From NCBI RefSeq assembly GCF_031624635.1, contig NZ_JAMQOQ010000007.1:1-64000 (forward strand): DNA of 64,000 nt. Direction: 5' to 3'. The DNA is from Halogeometricum sp. S3BR5-2. Its GTDB lineage: Archaea; Halobacteriota; Halobacteria; Halobacteriales; Haloferacaceae. The translations under genes and the position numbers were made by a program. The notes under the pieces are model-generated. The model worked only from the letters and a program-made list of their open reading frames with translations, did not search any database and had not been told where the DNA came from. Shown in pieces: positions 44,032 to 52,928 of this stretch (position 1 is its first letter; every line of letters starts with the position of its first letter).

Positions 44032-44205
44032 ATGAGTGAGGACAGTGAGTCAGGAGTAAGCGGGAAAGAGATGGGGGCAGGAATGGCGATCGGGATCGCA
44101 ATCGGCGTTGCTATTGGTGCTGCTACGGATAATCTTGGACTGTGGATTGCACTCGGCGTTGCACTTGGTGCCGCAATTGGGGCTGGTTTAAGTAATCGAG
44201 AATAG
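44032..44205 (+). CDS. 57-residue glycine-zipper membrane peptide, second copy
   Basis: MSEDSESGVSGKEMGAGMAI then GIAIGVAIGAATDNLGLWIA and a GVALGAAIGAGL end. Same length as the peptide at 3615 and nearly identical over the hydrophobic part, with different third-codon bases and head. The upstream 30 bases (CTTACCACCT...) also resemble the other copy (CTTACCACCTCAGCGGTC), so the regulatory region was duplicated as well. Function unknown. Confidence 0.75.
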   Translation: MSEDSESGVSGKEMGAGMAIGIAIGVAIGAATDNLGLWIALGVALGAAIGAGLSNRE

Positions 44206-44319
44206 GGGAGGTATGATCTCTAATTGATGAATTCGCGTCCTGTATGTATCACGCACTTCCAGTCATAATCAGAGGGTTTCAGCAGATTTTCACAGCCCTC
44301 ACGTTCTACCCCCTCGCGG

Positions 44320-45048
44320 TCAGATCGTCGTTGAGCGACGTTCTACGCGCCCATCAGTTACCGCGACGGCGTCTTTCTCTTCCAGCCGCCTCACAATCTC
44401 CTGTACGTCCGCTGCGGGCCAGTCGAGTTCCTGTTGTAGGTCAGTCACCGATTTCGGTTCGTCGAGCGCGTGCAGCACTTCGAGCTCTTCGTAGACGCGT
44501 GCGGTGATCTCCGCCACAGGGCCGTGCAACGGTGTCGTCACGTTGTGTTGTTCGGTGAGATCGGTCAACGCTTCGTTGACGTACGTCACGAACAGCTCTT
44601 GGTCCAAGAGTTCGACCTGCGTCTCGAGTTCCGCTTCGACGACGTCGAACTCGAGGCCGGTCTGCATCAACGAGAACACATCCTCGATGTCGTCCACCCG
44701 ACCGGCGACCGCTTTGAACAGGAAGATGTCTTCTGGACTCACGAGGTCGACCACGAGATTCCCAGGATCGAGATAGCGTTCGCTCCGCTCACGAATGCCT
44801 GGAGACAGAATCAGCTTGCCGATCACCTGCTGGTTGAAGATGTCGATACGACACCCGTCATCGTTCTCGAGGATGCGCTGGGCACCGAGTTCTTCGTACT
44901 CTTGGTCCGGCTCCCGGACGATATCGTATCCCAGCTCGAGGAGCACCGCCTTTAGCTGACTCAGATCGTCGCCGGAGGAGACGATGAGGTCGATGTCTTT
45001 GGTCGTCTCTTTGAGTCCGCGAAACGCCATCGACCCACCACCAATCAA
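44320..45048 (-). CDS. DUF6036-like nucleotidyltransferase, probable toxin; 5' end frameshifted
   Basis: 242 residues from TTG at 45048, but the fold clearly begins earlier: in the same frame RYIRSELERIGQQLDNPLTV FLIGGGSMAFRG follows a stop. An ATG at 45132, overlapping the upstream gene's stop (ATGA), is one frame off, so a single-base change near 45115 has probably broken the natural start. The nucleotidyltransferase signature is GGGSMAFRG then KDIDLIVSS (D-x-D). The C-terminus has an added winged helix (SVTDLQQELDWPAADVQEI). Partner of the HTH gene upstream. Confidence 0.75.
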   Translation of the reverse strand: MIGGGSMAFRGLKETTKDIDLIVSSGDDLSQLKAVLLELGYDIVREPDQEYEELGAQRILENDDGCRIDIFNQQVIGKLILSPGIRERSERYLDPGNLVVDLVSPEDIFLFKAVAGRVDDIEDVFSLMQTGLEFDVVEAELETQVELLDQELFVTYVNEALTDLTEQHNVTTPLHGPVAEITARVYEELEVLHALDEPKSVTDLQQELDWPAADVQEIVRRLEEKDAVAVTDGRVERRSTTI

Positions 45049-45127
45049 GAAGACGGTGAGGGGGTTGTCCAGCTGCTGGCCGATGCGCTCGAGTTCCGAC
45101 CGGATGTAGCGCTATCAAATCGCGCCC

Positions 45128-46051
45128 TCATAGCGTCACCTCGTACTCATCAGCCAGTTCCTGGAAGTCTTCCCACTCGGGAAGTCGGGGCGTCCGCTGG
45201 GCACCGCTGGTTTCGAGATACGTGTAGAGGTCGTCGACGACGTCGTCAACGCCGTACTTGGTGGCTTGGGTTCGGAGTTCGTTGCGGTCGATGTCGACGT
45301 GACTGAGCAAGAGCAGGCAGTATGACTGCGTTCGTGCGCCCGAATCGATCACGAGCATGTGGCAGCACAACATCTCCGGCGAGAGCTCGCTCATCGCCTC
45401 CGAATAGAGGTAGTGTCTGCGGTCACGTGCCAACAGCGGGAGGCCGTATCGCTGGAACTGGTCTGGACCTGTCGGAATGAAGTGTTCGTCGGCGATTTCA
45501 GCCGGCGTCTGGACAAGGAACTCGTCGAGGGACTCCCACAGAATCGTGTAGGTGTCGGTCTGTTCTTCAACAGTCTGGCGGTGGACGTGATGGGCCAGCT
45601 CACGAGCGAATACGCTCAGCTGTTCGAAGCCGTCATTCAGTGCGTACGCCCCGTCGTCGGTCTGGTAGACGATTCCGCGATGCTGAAGCGGGGCAAGCGC
45701 ACGGTGGACGGTGCTTCGGTGGACGTCGGCGCGGCGTGCGAGTTCTGTCGCTGTCCGTGGGGTGTCGAGGTAGTAGCACACACGGAGGGCTGCCCCTGAC
45801 AACAGCTCCGGCCAGTCGATGTGTGAATACTGCTGGGTGAGGTTCGTGAGTACCTCGAGTGCCTTCGCGTCCGACAGTCGAATCCGCTTTGTTTTCCCCT
45901 GTCGGCGTGTCTCTACGAGGCCAGTCGTTTCGAGGCGTTCGACGAGTTCTGAGGTGTAACTGAGACTCCGATCGAGATTCGTCGCGAGTTCAGAGACCAT
46001 CTGCTCACCGTGGAGGACTGTAAGGGCGCGAACTTCACCTTCTGTGAGCAT
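45128..46051 (-). CDS. Double winged-helix regulator, probable antitoxin to nucleotidyltransferase
   Basis: 307 residues from ATG at 46051 (the open frame extends 28 codons further without support). First winged helix MVSELATNLDRSLSYTSELV, then ERLETTGLVETRRQGKTKRI; second ATELARRADVHRSTVHRALA then PLQHRGIVYQTDDGAYALN. The C-terminal 120 residues are unassigned. The TGA overlaps the ATG of the nucleotidyltransferase frame. The layout parallels AbiEi/AbiEii and other HTH-nucleotidyltransferase toxin-antitoxin pairs. Confidence 0.8.
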   Translation of the reverse strand: MLTEGEVRALTVLHGEQMVSELATNLDRSLSYTSELVERLETTGLVETRRQGKTKRIRLSDAKALEVLTNLTQQYSHIDWPELLSGAALRVCYYLDTPRTATELARRADVHRSTVHRALAPLQHRGIVYQTDDGAYALNDGFEQLSVFARELAHHVHRQTVEEQTDTYTILWESLDEFLVQTPAEIADEHFIPTGPDQFQRYGLPLLARDRRHYLYSEAMSELSPEMLCCHMLVIDSGARTQSYCLLLLSHVDIDRNELRTQATKYGVDDVVDDLYTYLETSGAQRTPRLPEWEDFQELADEYEVTL

Positions 46052-46140
46052 CCTGTTGCATACTAGCGAACCAATATATAAATCACTTCGGTATTTTGCA
46101 ACGCAGAGCTGACTTTGTCGAAGACGTGGGCACAACAGAT

Positions 46141-46172
46141 GAAAGCCCTCGGCCGCTCGGCATCGGCTTTTC
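46141..46172. repeat. GAAAGCCCTCGGCCGCTCGG repeat, copy 1
   Basis: GAAAGCCCTCGGCCGCTCGG then CATC, repeated at 48515-48540. Both lie in intergenic DNA flanking the HEPN/membrane-protein segment. Confidence 0.6.
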
Positions 46173-46278
46173 TATGATGTGAATGAAGCATAATCAACGC
46201 AGAGCTGAAGAAGAATCTGCTTGATTAAATGCAGACCGACAGATAGTATTTTCATGTCCCGTCCCACCGTTCTTGCAT

Positions 46279-47088
46279 ATGTATTGGAACGAAGAGGAGG
46301 TCAAGGACTACATTCGCTATCCCAGCGAAGGCAGCGCAGAGGAGCTTGCTTCTGAGATTTATTTCATTGCCCAGAATGAACTTGGCCAAGATGAAGTGAT
46401 GGCGGAGCTCGTCAACGAGCTTGAAGAGAACGGGTACGACTATGCACCTCTCAGGCCATACCGTTCACTCGAATACTACGAGATGAAGACCGGCGAAGTC
46501 CGCTCTACCAATAAGAAACAGTGCGTCAGGTACAATGAGATAATGCTGCACTGTATCAATATCCTGACTGAGTACCCATTTGCACTAGTTACCCATCCCG
46601 ACCCGGACTCCTGGAAAATCGTCACAGCTGCAGATTTGAATACAAGAACTGCGAAGGAGTTCCTGTTCACCTATTATGCAGAGACTGCGAAAGCAGTTGC
46701 TGATCTAATCAAAGCTGAGTACAGCGTTGAAGAACTCCAGGAAGTCTACGAAGATATCCGTCCAAGAGGAGGCGCAATAGGTCGATGGCGTAACGCTGTC
46801 GATGAGAACGTGAATCTTCATCCCGTTGAGTTCATGTCCATCGCAGACCTGAAAGAAGTTATTCGAGGTAACGAGGACCTCCTCAATCAATTGGGGTTCT
46901 CCTCAAAGACTCAGTGTAAGAAGGCGTTCGACACTGTTGAGAAGTATCGAAACAAGGTGATGCACGGCAACAGAAGCGTGATTTCTAGCGAAGGGGATGT
47001 AAACGCACTCGTTGAATCACTTGAGATAGCCTGTAATATAGCGGTTGAATCAGGTGGTGACGGCCCTGGATTAGATATTCCACCTTGA
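46279..47088 (+). CDS. HEPN-motif protein, candidate RNase toxin or defence protein
   Basis: 269 residues from ATG 46279. Mostly helical; near the C-terminus KKAFDTVEKYRNKVMHGNRS contains R-N-K-V-M-H, the R-x4-H catalytic motif of HEPN ribonucleases. The rest (WNEEEVKDYIRYPSEGSAEE, LRPYRSLEYYEMKTGEVRS) is not recognised. Codon use is AT-richer than neighbours, suggesting transfer. No partner is adjacent on the same strand; a divergent HTH-nucleotidyltransferase pair ends about 230 bases away. Confidence 0.65.
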   Translation: MYWNEEEVKDYIRYPSEGSAEELASEIYFIAQNELGQDEVMAELVNELEENGYDYAPLRPYRSLEYYEMKTGEVRSTNKKQCVRYNEIMLHCINILTEYPFALVTHPDPDSWKIVTAADLNTRTAKEFLFTYYAETAKAVADLIKAEYSVEELQEVYEDIRPRGGAIGRWRNAVDENVNLHPVEFMSIADLKEVIRGNEDLLNQLGFSSKTQCKKAFDTVEKYRNKVMHGNRSVISSEGDVNALVESLEIACNIAVESGGDGPGLDIPP

Positions 47089-47104
47089 TTCGCCACAGGT
47101 TGCT

Positions 47105-47245
47105 TCGTACTCTGAGTTCGCCAGAATGTCGGCTGTATCACTGAACGTCGGGCCCGGTTGAACAGGTTCTTTGTTACGGCCTACCATGCAGCGCCGCTGC
47201 CGCCCTCCATGTCGCACGCGACCGTCAATTTGAGTTAATGTTGTC
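47105..47245. repeat. Degraded copy of OB-fold gene upstream region (1)
   Basis: CCAGAATGTCGGCTGTATCA, TTGAACAGGTTCTTTG and CGCCGCTGCCGCCCTCC match 48660-48790 and in part 50800-50950, indicating a dispersed intergenic repeat. Confidence 0.55.
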
Positions 47246-47332
47246 GCCCAATATTCCATAGATCTCTCTGTGAAACAGCTGGTTAGGTAGGTGACTAGGC
47301 GCACGTAGTAAATCGAATCGGGAGTAAGTCAA

Positions 47333-48325
47333 TTAACCGAATGGAAGCCAGACTAGCATCACCCAGACAACAAGCGTATACATGGCATCGATAGCCACTG
47401 ATCTTGCGTTCGTAGTGAGTACCTGATCATATCGGAGTCCGCCAAAGGAGATGTACGCGACGTTGACTACGTGCTGTAGAAGCCTCATTACAACCACCAC
47501 CCCGAGAACGGTGAGGACCGGTCCAAGAATCCATGAAAGAGTCCACGATAAAACGAAGTAAACCGGGAAGACCACCATACCCGAAATTCCGAGTGCAAAA
47601 CCGATAGAAACTCGATCACTGATCGGTTTCTGGTCACGGTGAGTATCAACCCAAGTTTGAAGCTCATCGATGTACGGATTGTCCTCTTCTTCTGGGATTG
47701 AGTTTCGTAGAAGAAAGTAAGCCACAGAAACATAGACTGCCCGAAGAACTTGAATGAGAAGGAGTGAAACCGCGGTTTTCATCGAGTCCCAAATCGAGTC
47801 CTCAGAATTTATGAATTCGGTGACTGCATCAACGTCTCCCAAATCCATACCAATAGATTGGGTGATAGAAACCACCTTGACGTAGTACAGAACGCCCCAA
47901 CTGAACCGGTACGTCTGAAATACCGATTCGTACCCGAGTATAAACAAAACGGTCCCGAGTAGCGTAATCAATAAACTCAGGCCAACTGTCTCAATACTGG
48001 GAACAAACGCTGAAAATTCGATACTAGCAAACTGGACAATCTGTACCAGACAAATTATGGCACTAATTTGGAGAGGCCGAACCGTAAGCCTGGAAACCCG
48101 TTCTGGGTCGGCAAATCGATCTGTGAACGCAAGAAATCTGAAGACAGACGAGAAGACCAGCACCACCATCGCTACTGAAAGCAGGGTCTGTCTGTAGCCT
48201 GATGATGGAATCTGCCCAACAGCCAGTGCAAGTGCAGGTCCAATCGCAAGTTCTGCACCAAACTGTTCAGAGATTGAGCGCTGGAACACGATGTCTGAAA
48301 CAGAATCGCCATCGACGCTCCCCAT
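47333..48325 (-). CDS. Polytopic membrane protein, unknown
   Basis: 330 residues from ATG at 48325. About eight hydrophobic segments, e.g. LLSVAMVVLVFSSVFRFLAF, ISAIICLVQIVQFASIEF, VGLSLLITLLGTVLFILGYE and IGFALGISGMVVFPVYFVLS, with a cytoplasmic loop DEDNPYIDELQTW-like in the middle. No family is recognised. AT-rich relative to the region, with repeats on both sides, as for the HEPN gene; the two may have been acquired together. Confidence 0.7.
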   Translation of the reverse strand: MGSVDGDSVSDIVFQRSISEQFGAELAIGPALALAVGQIPSSGYRQTLLSVAMVVLVFSSVFRFLAFTDRFADPERVSRLTVRPLQISAIICLVQIVQFASIEFSAFVPSIETVGLSLLITLLGTVLFILGYESVFQTYRFSWGVLYYVKVVSITQSIGMDLGDVDAVTEFINSEDSIWDSMKTAVSLLLIQVLRAVYVSVAYFLLRNSIPEEEDNPYIDELQTWVDTHRDQKPISDRVSIGFALGISGMVVFPVYFVLSWTLSWILGPVLTVLGVVVVMRLLQHVVNVAYISFGGLRYDQVLTTNARSVAIDAMYTLVVWVMLVWLPFG

Positions 48326-48509
48326 AGAGATGATAGGTACATTATCACATATTCTGAAGTATCTTGCTCCCCAAGCCGCTAGTTGAGAGTCGTTTTTCGC
48401 TAGCCAGTAGAATTGACTCGATGTACCACCGACAGGTGTAGATGTCCTGATCGGGGAATAACCCGAGGTTGTCGGTGAGTAGCAATTCTCGTCTCACAAG
48501 CATAGATTC

Positions 48510-48905
48510 TGTTTGAAAGCCCTCGGCCGCTCGGCATCCTGCGACCACGCGAGACGCAGTCCCGCTTGCTCCCGTTCGCTTCGCTCACGGGAACCCCGCT
48601 GCGCTCCTCGTGCCTGCGGTGCTTGCGGGGCCGGGGGACGACCGAGACGGCCTCGCCCTTTCTGAGTCCACCAGGATGTCGGCTGGGTAACTGAGCGTCG
48701 AGAGTGGTTGAACGGTGTTCTCTACGGCCCGCCCCGCTCGCCGCTGCCGCCCTCCGCGTCGCTCGCGACCGACCATTCCGGGCATGCGGGCGCTCTCCGC
48801 ACCGCCCGCGCCCGTTCCGGGCTAAAATGAATCTGGTCTCAACGCCAGCGGGTAACCGCGGGGGGTTGCGCGACGTGGCTGCTCACCACCTACTGATTGA
48901 TCTTT
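48510..48905. repeat. Copy of OB-fold gene upstream region (2) with GC palindromes
   Basis: Starts with GAAAGCCCTCGGCCGCTCGG, then GC palindromes (CCCGTTCGCTTCGCTCACGGG), the 47105-type block, GTCGCTCGCGACCGACCATT and GGGCTAAAATGAAT...ACGCCAGCGGGTAACCGCGG GGGGTTGCGCGACGTGGCTG. The last part matches 50980-51045, just upstream of the OB-fold gene. No gene here. Confidence 0.65.
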
Positions 48906-48942
48906 AGCTGAGGATACAGCAGAGAATGAGATCGGAGCCAGT

Positions 48943-49842
48943 TTAGAGGCTATTCGATTCGACGAGAGTCCCAGTCGCAGTCGGAATTACTCGCCCACCG
49001 ACCTCTACCTGAATCGAATCTGCAGTTGTCTGCCCACGTAGATACAGTAGTGAGGGTCGGTTCACTTCATATCCTTGTTCGACACGTACGTCGATCTCAG
49101 ACGTGTCGAAGTACTGGTGTTCAGTAAGGTATGCAGCGAGACACCCATTCGAAGCACCAGTGGCAGGATCCTCAGGGATACCGAAAAACTCTGCAAACAC
49201 TCGGACGTTGAGCTCGTTTTCTGGTTCGTACGTCTCCGGAGCGAACACGAGGAGATTCCGTAATCCGTGCTGATCAACCAATTCCGAATACACTTCATCA
49301 TTAGTCTCGGCCTCCTTCACCGCACTCAGCGATTCAACTGGCACAATTAGTGTCGGAACGCCAGTTGAGATAATCTGGGCTGGGAACTGGTCATCCAGAA
49401 CGTCAGCTGGTAGGGAAACCGCGTCCGCCGCCCTCGTAGGCTCAATTTTTTCATCGAACGTTGGTTCCGGGTGCTCCATTAGTAAGATTTCTTCACCAGT
49501 AGCTGTTTTTTCGACTGAAACGGGGATTGCGCCGACTTGTTCGTGTAACACTAGTTCATCATCGGAAAGTCCGAGCCGCTCTCGGAGAACGTACGCCGTA
49601 CCGAGCGTGGGGTGGCCGGCGAACGGTAGTTCTGTCGTGGGCGAGAAGATGCGGACCTCGAATCCGTCCGCATGACTTCCATCTGGGTCGATGAATGTTG
49701 TCTCTGAGTAGTCGAATTCGTTCGCGATCCGCTGCATTTCCTCGCCGCTCATTTCACCTTCTGGTTGTACAACCGCAAGTTGATTCCCCGTATATTGGCT
49801 TTGTGCAAAGACATCAACGATATCATAACGGATGTCACCCAT
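48943..49842 (-). CDS. PhzF family isomerase-like protein
   Basis: 299 residues from ATG at 49842; a GTG three codons upstream is possible. IVDVFAQSQYTGNQLAVVQP, ANEFDYSETTFIDP (catalytic Glu position), FSPTTELPFAGHPTLGTAYV and the second-half GIPEDPATGASNGCLAAYL are the PhzF epimerase-like signature. PhzF relatives isomerise cyclohexadiene acids in phenazine synthesis; here the substrate is unknown because no other phz gene is present. Confidence 0.92.
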   Translation of the reverse strand: MGDIRYDIVDVFAQSQYTGNQLAVVQPEGEMSGEEMQRIANEFDYSETTFIDPDGSHADGFEVRIFSPTTELPFAGHPTLGTAYVLRERLGLSDDELVLHEQVGAIPVSVEKTATGEEILLMEHPEPTFDEKIEPTRAADAVSLPADVLDDQFPAQIISTGVPTLIVPVESLSAVKEAETNDEVYSELVDQHGLRNLLVFAPETYEPENELNVRVFAEFFGIPEDPATGASNGCLAAYLTEHQYFDTSEIDVRVEQGYEVNRPSLLYLRGQTTADSIQVEVGGRVIPTATGTLVESNSL

Positions 49843-50027
49843 ACTGCTCACGTATTTACTTACAGAGATTGGATGATAAGTAGTCTCGTCAGGGCGAGTC
49901 TCACCGGTCTCTCTTACTCGGAGTGCGCTTTCTACTCTCCTAATTACGGGCTGTAGAAACCTGATAAATCAAGCGTAGTATGTTTCTATGACATTTGGTT
50001 CAACTGTTTAGTCCGGTAGTGTTTTGA

Positions 50028-50050
50028 GCGCCTGCAAAGGGTGCAGGCGC
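50028..50050. repeat. Subterminal hairpin, probable left end of IS200/IS605-type element
   Basis: GCGCCTGCA (50028-50036), loop AAGGG, TGCAGGCGC (50042-50050), perfect. It lies about 90 bases before the small ORF that precedes the tnpB remnant, where such elements carry their left-end hairpin. Confidence 0.55.
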
Positions 50051-50139
50051 GCTCGGTCGTGCCTGCACAGCACAGGTGATTCGAGATGCGAGACCACCAC
50101 CAGCGACAGGTGTACCGTCAGCAGGAGGCGCGGTAACCG

Positions 50140-50316
50140 ATGGCGGTCGAACTGAACGAGATCCAAGTGGCCGAAGTCGAACTGGAGGAGTGGCTAGTCG
50201 AACAGGCTGAGAACGGTGTTCCGGAAATCGTCCTGATCGGGCTCCTTCGGGACTACGCGGACGACATCGAACACCTCGGCTACGTGCCCCGAATGTGGGG
50301 TGAGTCAAAGCAATGA
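50140..50316 (+). CDS. 58-residue protein upstream of tnpB remnant
   Basis: ATG 50140 to TGA 50314-50316. MAVELNEIQVAEVELEEWLV, then IVLIGLLRDYADDIEHLGYV PRMWGES. Short ORFs of this type precede tnpB in haloarchaeal IS1341-type elements. The stop overlaps the tnpB ATG by four bases. Its role is not known. Confidence 0.65.
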   Translation: MAVELNEIQVAEVELEEWLVEQAENGVPEIVLIGLLRDYADDIEHLGYVPRMWGESKQ

Positions 50317-50745
50317 GGCGGACCAACACCTTCGAGGTCGTCCCCCAGTCGGAACAAGACAAGGCCGTCCTGCGACACCTCCTCGATGCATCAGCCAGCC
50401 TCTGGAACCAGCTGACGTACGCCCGTCGGCAGCAGTTCTTCGCCGGCGAGAGCGTCTGGGACTGTGACGGCTACTACGACGAGTACGTCGACGTGTTGGG
50501 GGTCGGCGACGACCCAGCAGGTCACGCGCGTCAACGACGCCGCTTGGCGGTCGTTCTTCGAGACGGTCGAGGAACCCGACCAGGAGGTCAACCCGCCCGG
50601 CTACTGGGGGAACCAAGCCGACGGGCGCGACGAGCTGACGGACCTAGAAGACGAGATGTGGGAGTTGACGACCAAAGTGTCTGAGAGTATCCCGTCCGAA
50701 ACGGAGTACTCGGCGGCGCGTAACGATTGGTGGCCGTTCTGGTAG
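50313..50745 (+). pseudogene. tnpB (IS1341-type RNA-guided nuclease) N-terminal remnant
   Basis: MRRTNTFEVVPQSEQDKAVL then RHLLDASASLWNQLTYARRQ is the TnpB N-terminus. Near 50505 the frame shifts; TTQQVTRVNDAAWRSFFETV continues in the next frame, then the sequence departs from the family and stops at 50743-50745 without any RuvC or zinc part. About two thirds of the gene is gone, so the product cannot be active. Confidence 0.85.
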
Positions 50746-50769
50746 CCACAAAGGCGGAAGAGCACAGTA

Positions 50770-51325
50770 TCCTAGAACGACTCAGCGTCGGTTTCTCGGA
50801 CGAGCAGTAGCCTACAACGACTGGCTGGTGTGTACTCTACGGCTCGCACCGCTCGCCGCATTCCGCCTGCCGGTGAGCAAAGCTCACCGACGTCCCGCTC
50901 ACTCCGTTCACGGGACCTCCGCGTCGCTCGCGACCGACCATTCCGGGCTGCCTGCCTGCGGTAGCGGGCGGGCTGCCGGGCTAAAGTGAATGTGCCCTCG
51001 ACGCCAGCGGGAAAGCTCGGGGGGTTGCGCGGCGTGGCTGCTCACCCCCCACGCTTTCTCCGCTGGACGCTCGCTCCGGGCGGGTCGCTGGAAGACTCAC
51101 TCCGTTCGTCTTCCAAGCCTCACCTCGCTGTGCTCGGTGAGACGGCGCGCGGTGCTGGTTGTGCCTCTCTCTTCCGAGCGCTCTCGCTCGCGCCCCAGGG
51201 GGCGCTCGCGAAGGCGCGAGCGAGAGCGCGTAGACGGGTCTGTCGGTCGTTGTGATACGAAGAACCGCGATGTAGAGGCATCGCGGTGTCGGGCGCGTGA
51301 GCGCCTTCAGGAGCGTGTGACTCCA
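50770..51325. repeat. Palindrome-rich region upstream of OB-fold gene
   Basis: Contains GGTGAGC-AAA-GCTCACC, GGAAGAC...GTCTTCC, CTCACC...GGTGAG and a 17-bp stem GCGCTCTCGCTCGCGCC with its complement (about 51178-51232). The first half is repeated at 48640-48900 and 47105-47245. A frame is open through this region but is not protein-like. Confidence 0.65.
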
Positions 51326-52225
51326 ATGTCAAGTAAGAACGTCACCAGTCAAGTAGTTTCGGTCGATGAACAGGCATTCGGGAACACGGACGAAGCGGCG
51401 GTCGACGAGGACGGCTTCGAAGTCGTCGATGAAACGCCGGAGTTCCAAGCGACGGTGCAGATGGAGACGCAGGCGAAGGTGGATGCGAACCACCCGGACG
51501 GGATGGTCGACACCAGTGATGAGCGGATCTACGGTGCGACGCTCGAACAGGAAGAGCGCATTCAGGCGCGGGAGGCTGAACTGGAGTGTATCAGTGCCAA
51601 AGCCGAACTGGGCACGCAAGAAGGTCGAGAGAAGCGGACGCGAGATATCGCGGCAAAGCGGAGTGCTGAACGACGTGCTGAATTCCAAAGACGGGCCGCG
51701 AGCGTGGATCCGTGGGCCGACCCGGAGCGAAACGATCCTCGTGCAGAACTGACGCAGGAGCAGTTGGCAGCGGTAAATAAGCAGTCGATGCGGCTAGCCG
51801 AGAAGTTGGATGGTTGGTCGCGAGCGGCGATCGGGCGGCGGCTGGGTGAAGCCGTGGCCGATGGGAAGAGCCTGACGAGTGCAGTCGTCGGGGTGTTCGA
51901 GGAATTGGAGACGGCGCCGGGACAGGTAGTTCCCATTGGGAAGCTCGAGGAGGTTAATCGCAAGGAGGTGAGCATTGAAGGTACTGTGACGCAGCTGTGG
52001 GAGCCATCAAGTTCGGCGATTTCCCAAGTGGGACTCATCGAAGATGAGAGCGGGAAAACGAAGTTCACCAGCTGGGTGGCGAGCGACCAGCCGTGGATTG
52101 AAGAGGGCGAGTGCGTTCGGATTCACGGAGCAGCGAAGAACTGGTACAACGGGCGCGTCTCCGTGGCCTTGACGGGGTGGAGCACCGTGTATTTCCCCGA
52201 GCGCGGTCGGTGGTGGGAAGTGTAG
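51326..52225 (+). CDS. OB-fold single-strand DNA-binding-like protein
   Basis: 299 residues from ATG 51326; the open frame begins at 50990, but that part lies in palindromic repeats. Residues 1-170 are charged and partly coiled (EQEERIQAREAELECISAKA). Residues about 205-299 are an OB fold: VNRKEVSIEGTVTQLWEPSS, SQVGLIEDESGKTKFTSWVA and VRIHGAAKNWYNGRVSVALT. Very similar proteins are common on haloarchaeal plasmids, probably for replication or repair. A T-rich run after the stop (near 52237) may be the terminator. Confidence 0.85.
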   Translation: MSSKNVTSQVVSVDEQAFGNTDEAAVDEDGFEVVDETPEFQATVQMETQAKVDANHPDGMVDTSDERIYGATLEQEERIQAREAELECISAKAELGTQEGREKRTRDIAAKRSAERRAEFQRRAASVDPWADPERNDPRAELTQEQLAAVNKQSMRLAEKLDGWSRAAIGRRLGEAVADGKSLTSAVVGVFEELETAPGQVVPIGKLEEVNRKEVSIEGTVTQLWEPSSSAISQVGLIEDESGKTKFTSWVASDQPWIEEGECVRIHGAAKNWYNGRVSVALTGWSTVYFPERGRWWEV

Positions 52226-52716
52226 GCAGTCATCGCGGTTTTCTTTTTTACTAAGTGCCGGACCGACCCAGACCCCACCGCTCCACCCTCCGTTCCTAGC
52301 CTCCTGTAGTCGGCCGGCAGCCACGATTGTATCCTCAACTTGGAGAGAATAAGGTTAATGGGGAGAACGACTCGCTATTGCGAGGTGACTGTGATTATCT
52401 GCCCTACGAGGGGCGAGGATACAGACAAAGTATCCCTCGAACCAACGATATCCGAAGAACACACCCTCACCGCCCGCGAACGGCTTGCGTCCCCCTCCAT
52501 GGAGCCAGACGAATGACCCTCTGGTTGTCAAAGCACAGCTAGAAGTCGCTCTGGACGCCTGAGACGACCTACCCCCAATGCCGCTGCAGGAGTAGTGTCC
52601 AGTCTGTGGAAAGGGGGTGTTTTAGAGCAGATTCAAGACCATCAATGCGAAACCGGTAGCAGGAGATAGAATACGCCAGCTGGTTCGGACTCCCTTCTGA
52701 GTGTTTTCTTTGCTTA
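52226..52716. other. Gap without a supported gene
   Basis: About 490 bases; T-run near 52237-52246, then AT-richer DNA toward the IS. Nothing else firm. Confidence 0.4.
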
Positions 52717-52928
52717 TTATTCTTCTCTGGTTTCCCGCATTAGCCTCTGGATCCGCCTCGGACCATATACGTCTTCTAGATTGGCTATAACATTCTGTAC
52801 GAATACTGGGTGATTTACCTTCGAATACTCTATCGATTTTACGATTCCTGATACGAATTCTTTTTCTTTACCTTCTATACTAGCTTGCTCAGCTAGGTCC
52901 CTAATTAGTACTATAACTGCTTTGTAAA
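52717..52928 (-). pseudogene. C-terminal fragment of an AT-rich gene cut by the IS
   Basis: About 70 residues ending RRIQRLMRETREE, with IRDLAEQASIEGKEKEFVSG and VKSIEYSKVNHPVFVQNVIA before it; the frame runs into the IS, where its upstream part should be. GC content is far below the surroundings. Family not recognised. Confidence 0.55.

Noticed and set aside
50990-51325. N-terminal extension of the OB-fold protein
   Set aside because: The region consists of palindromes and repeats shared with non-coding copies at 48510-48905.
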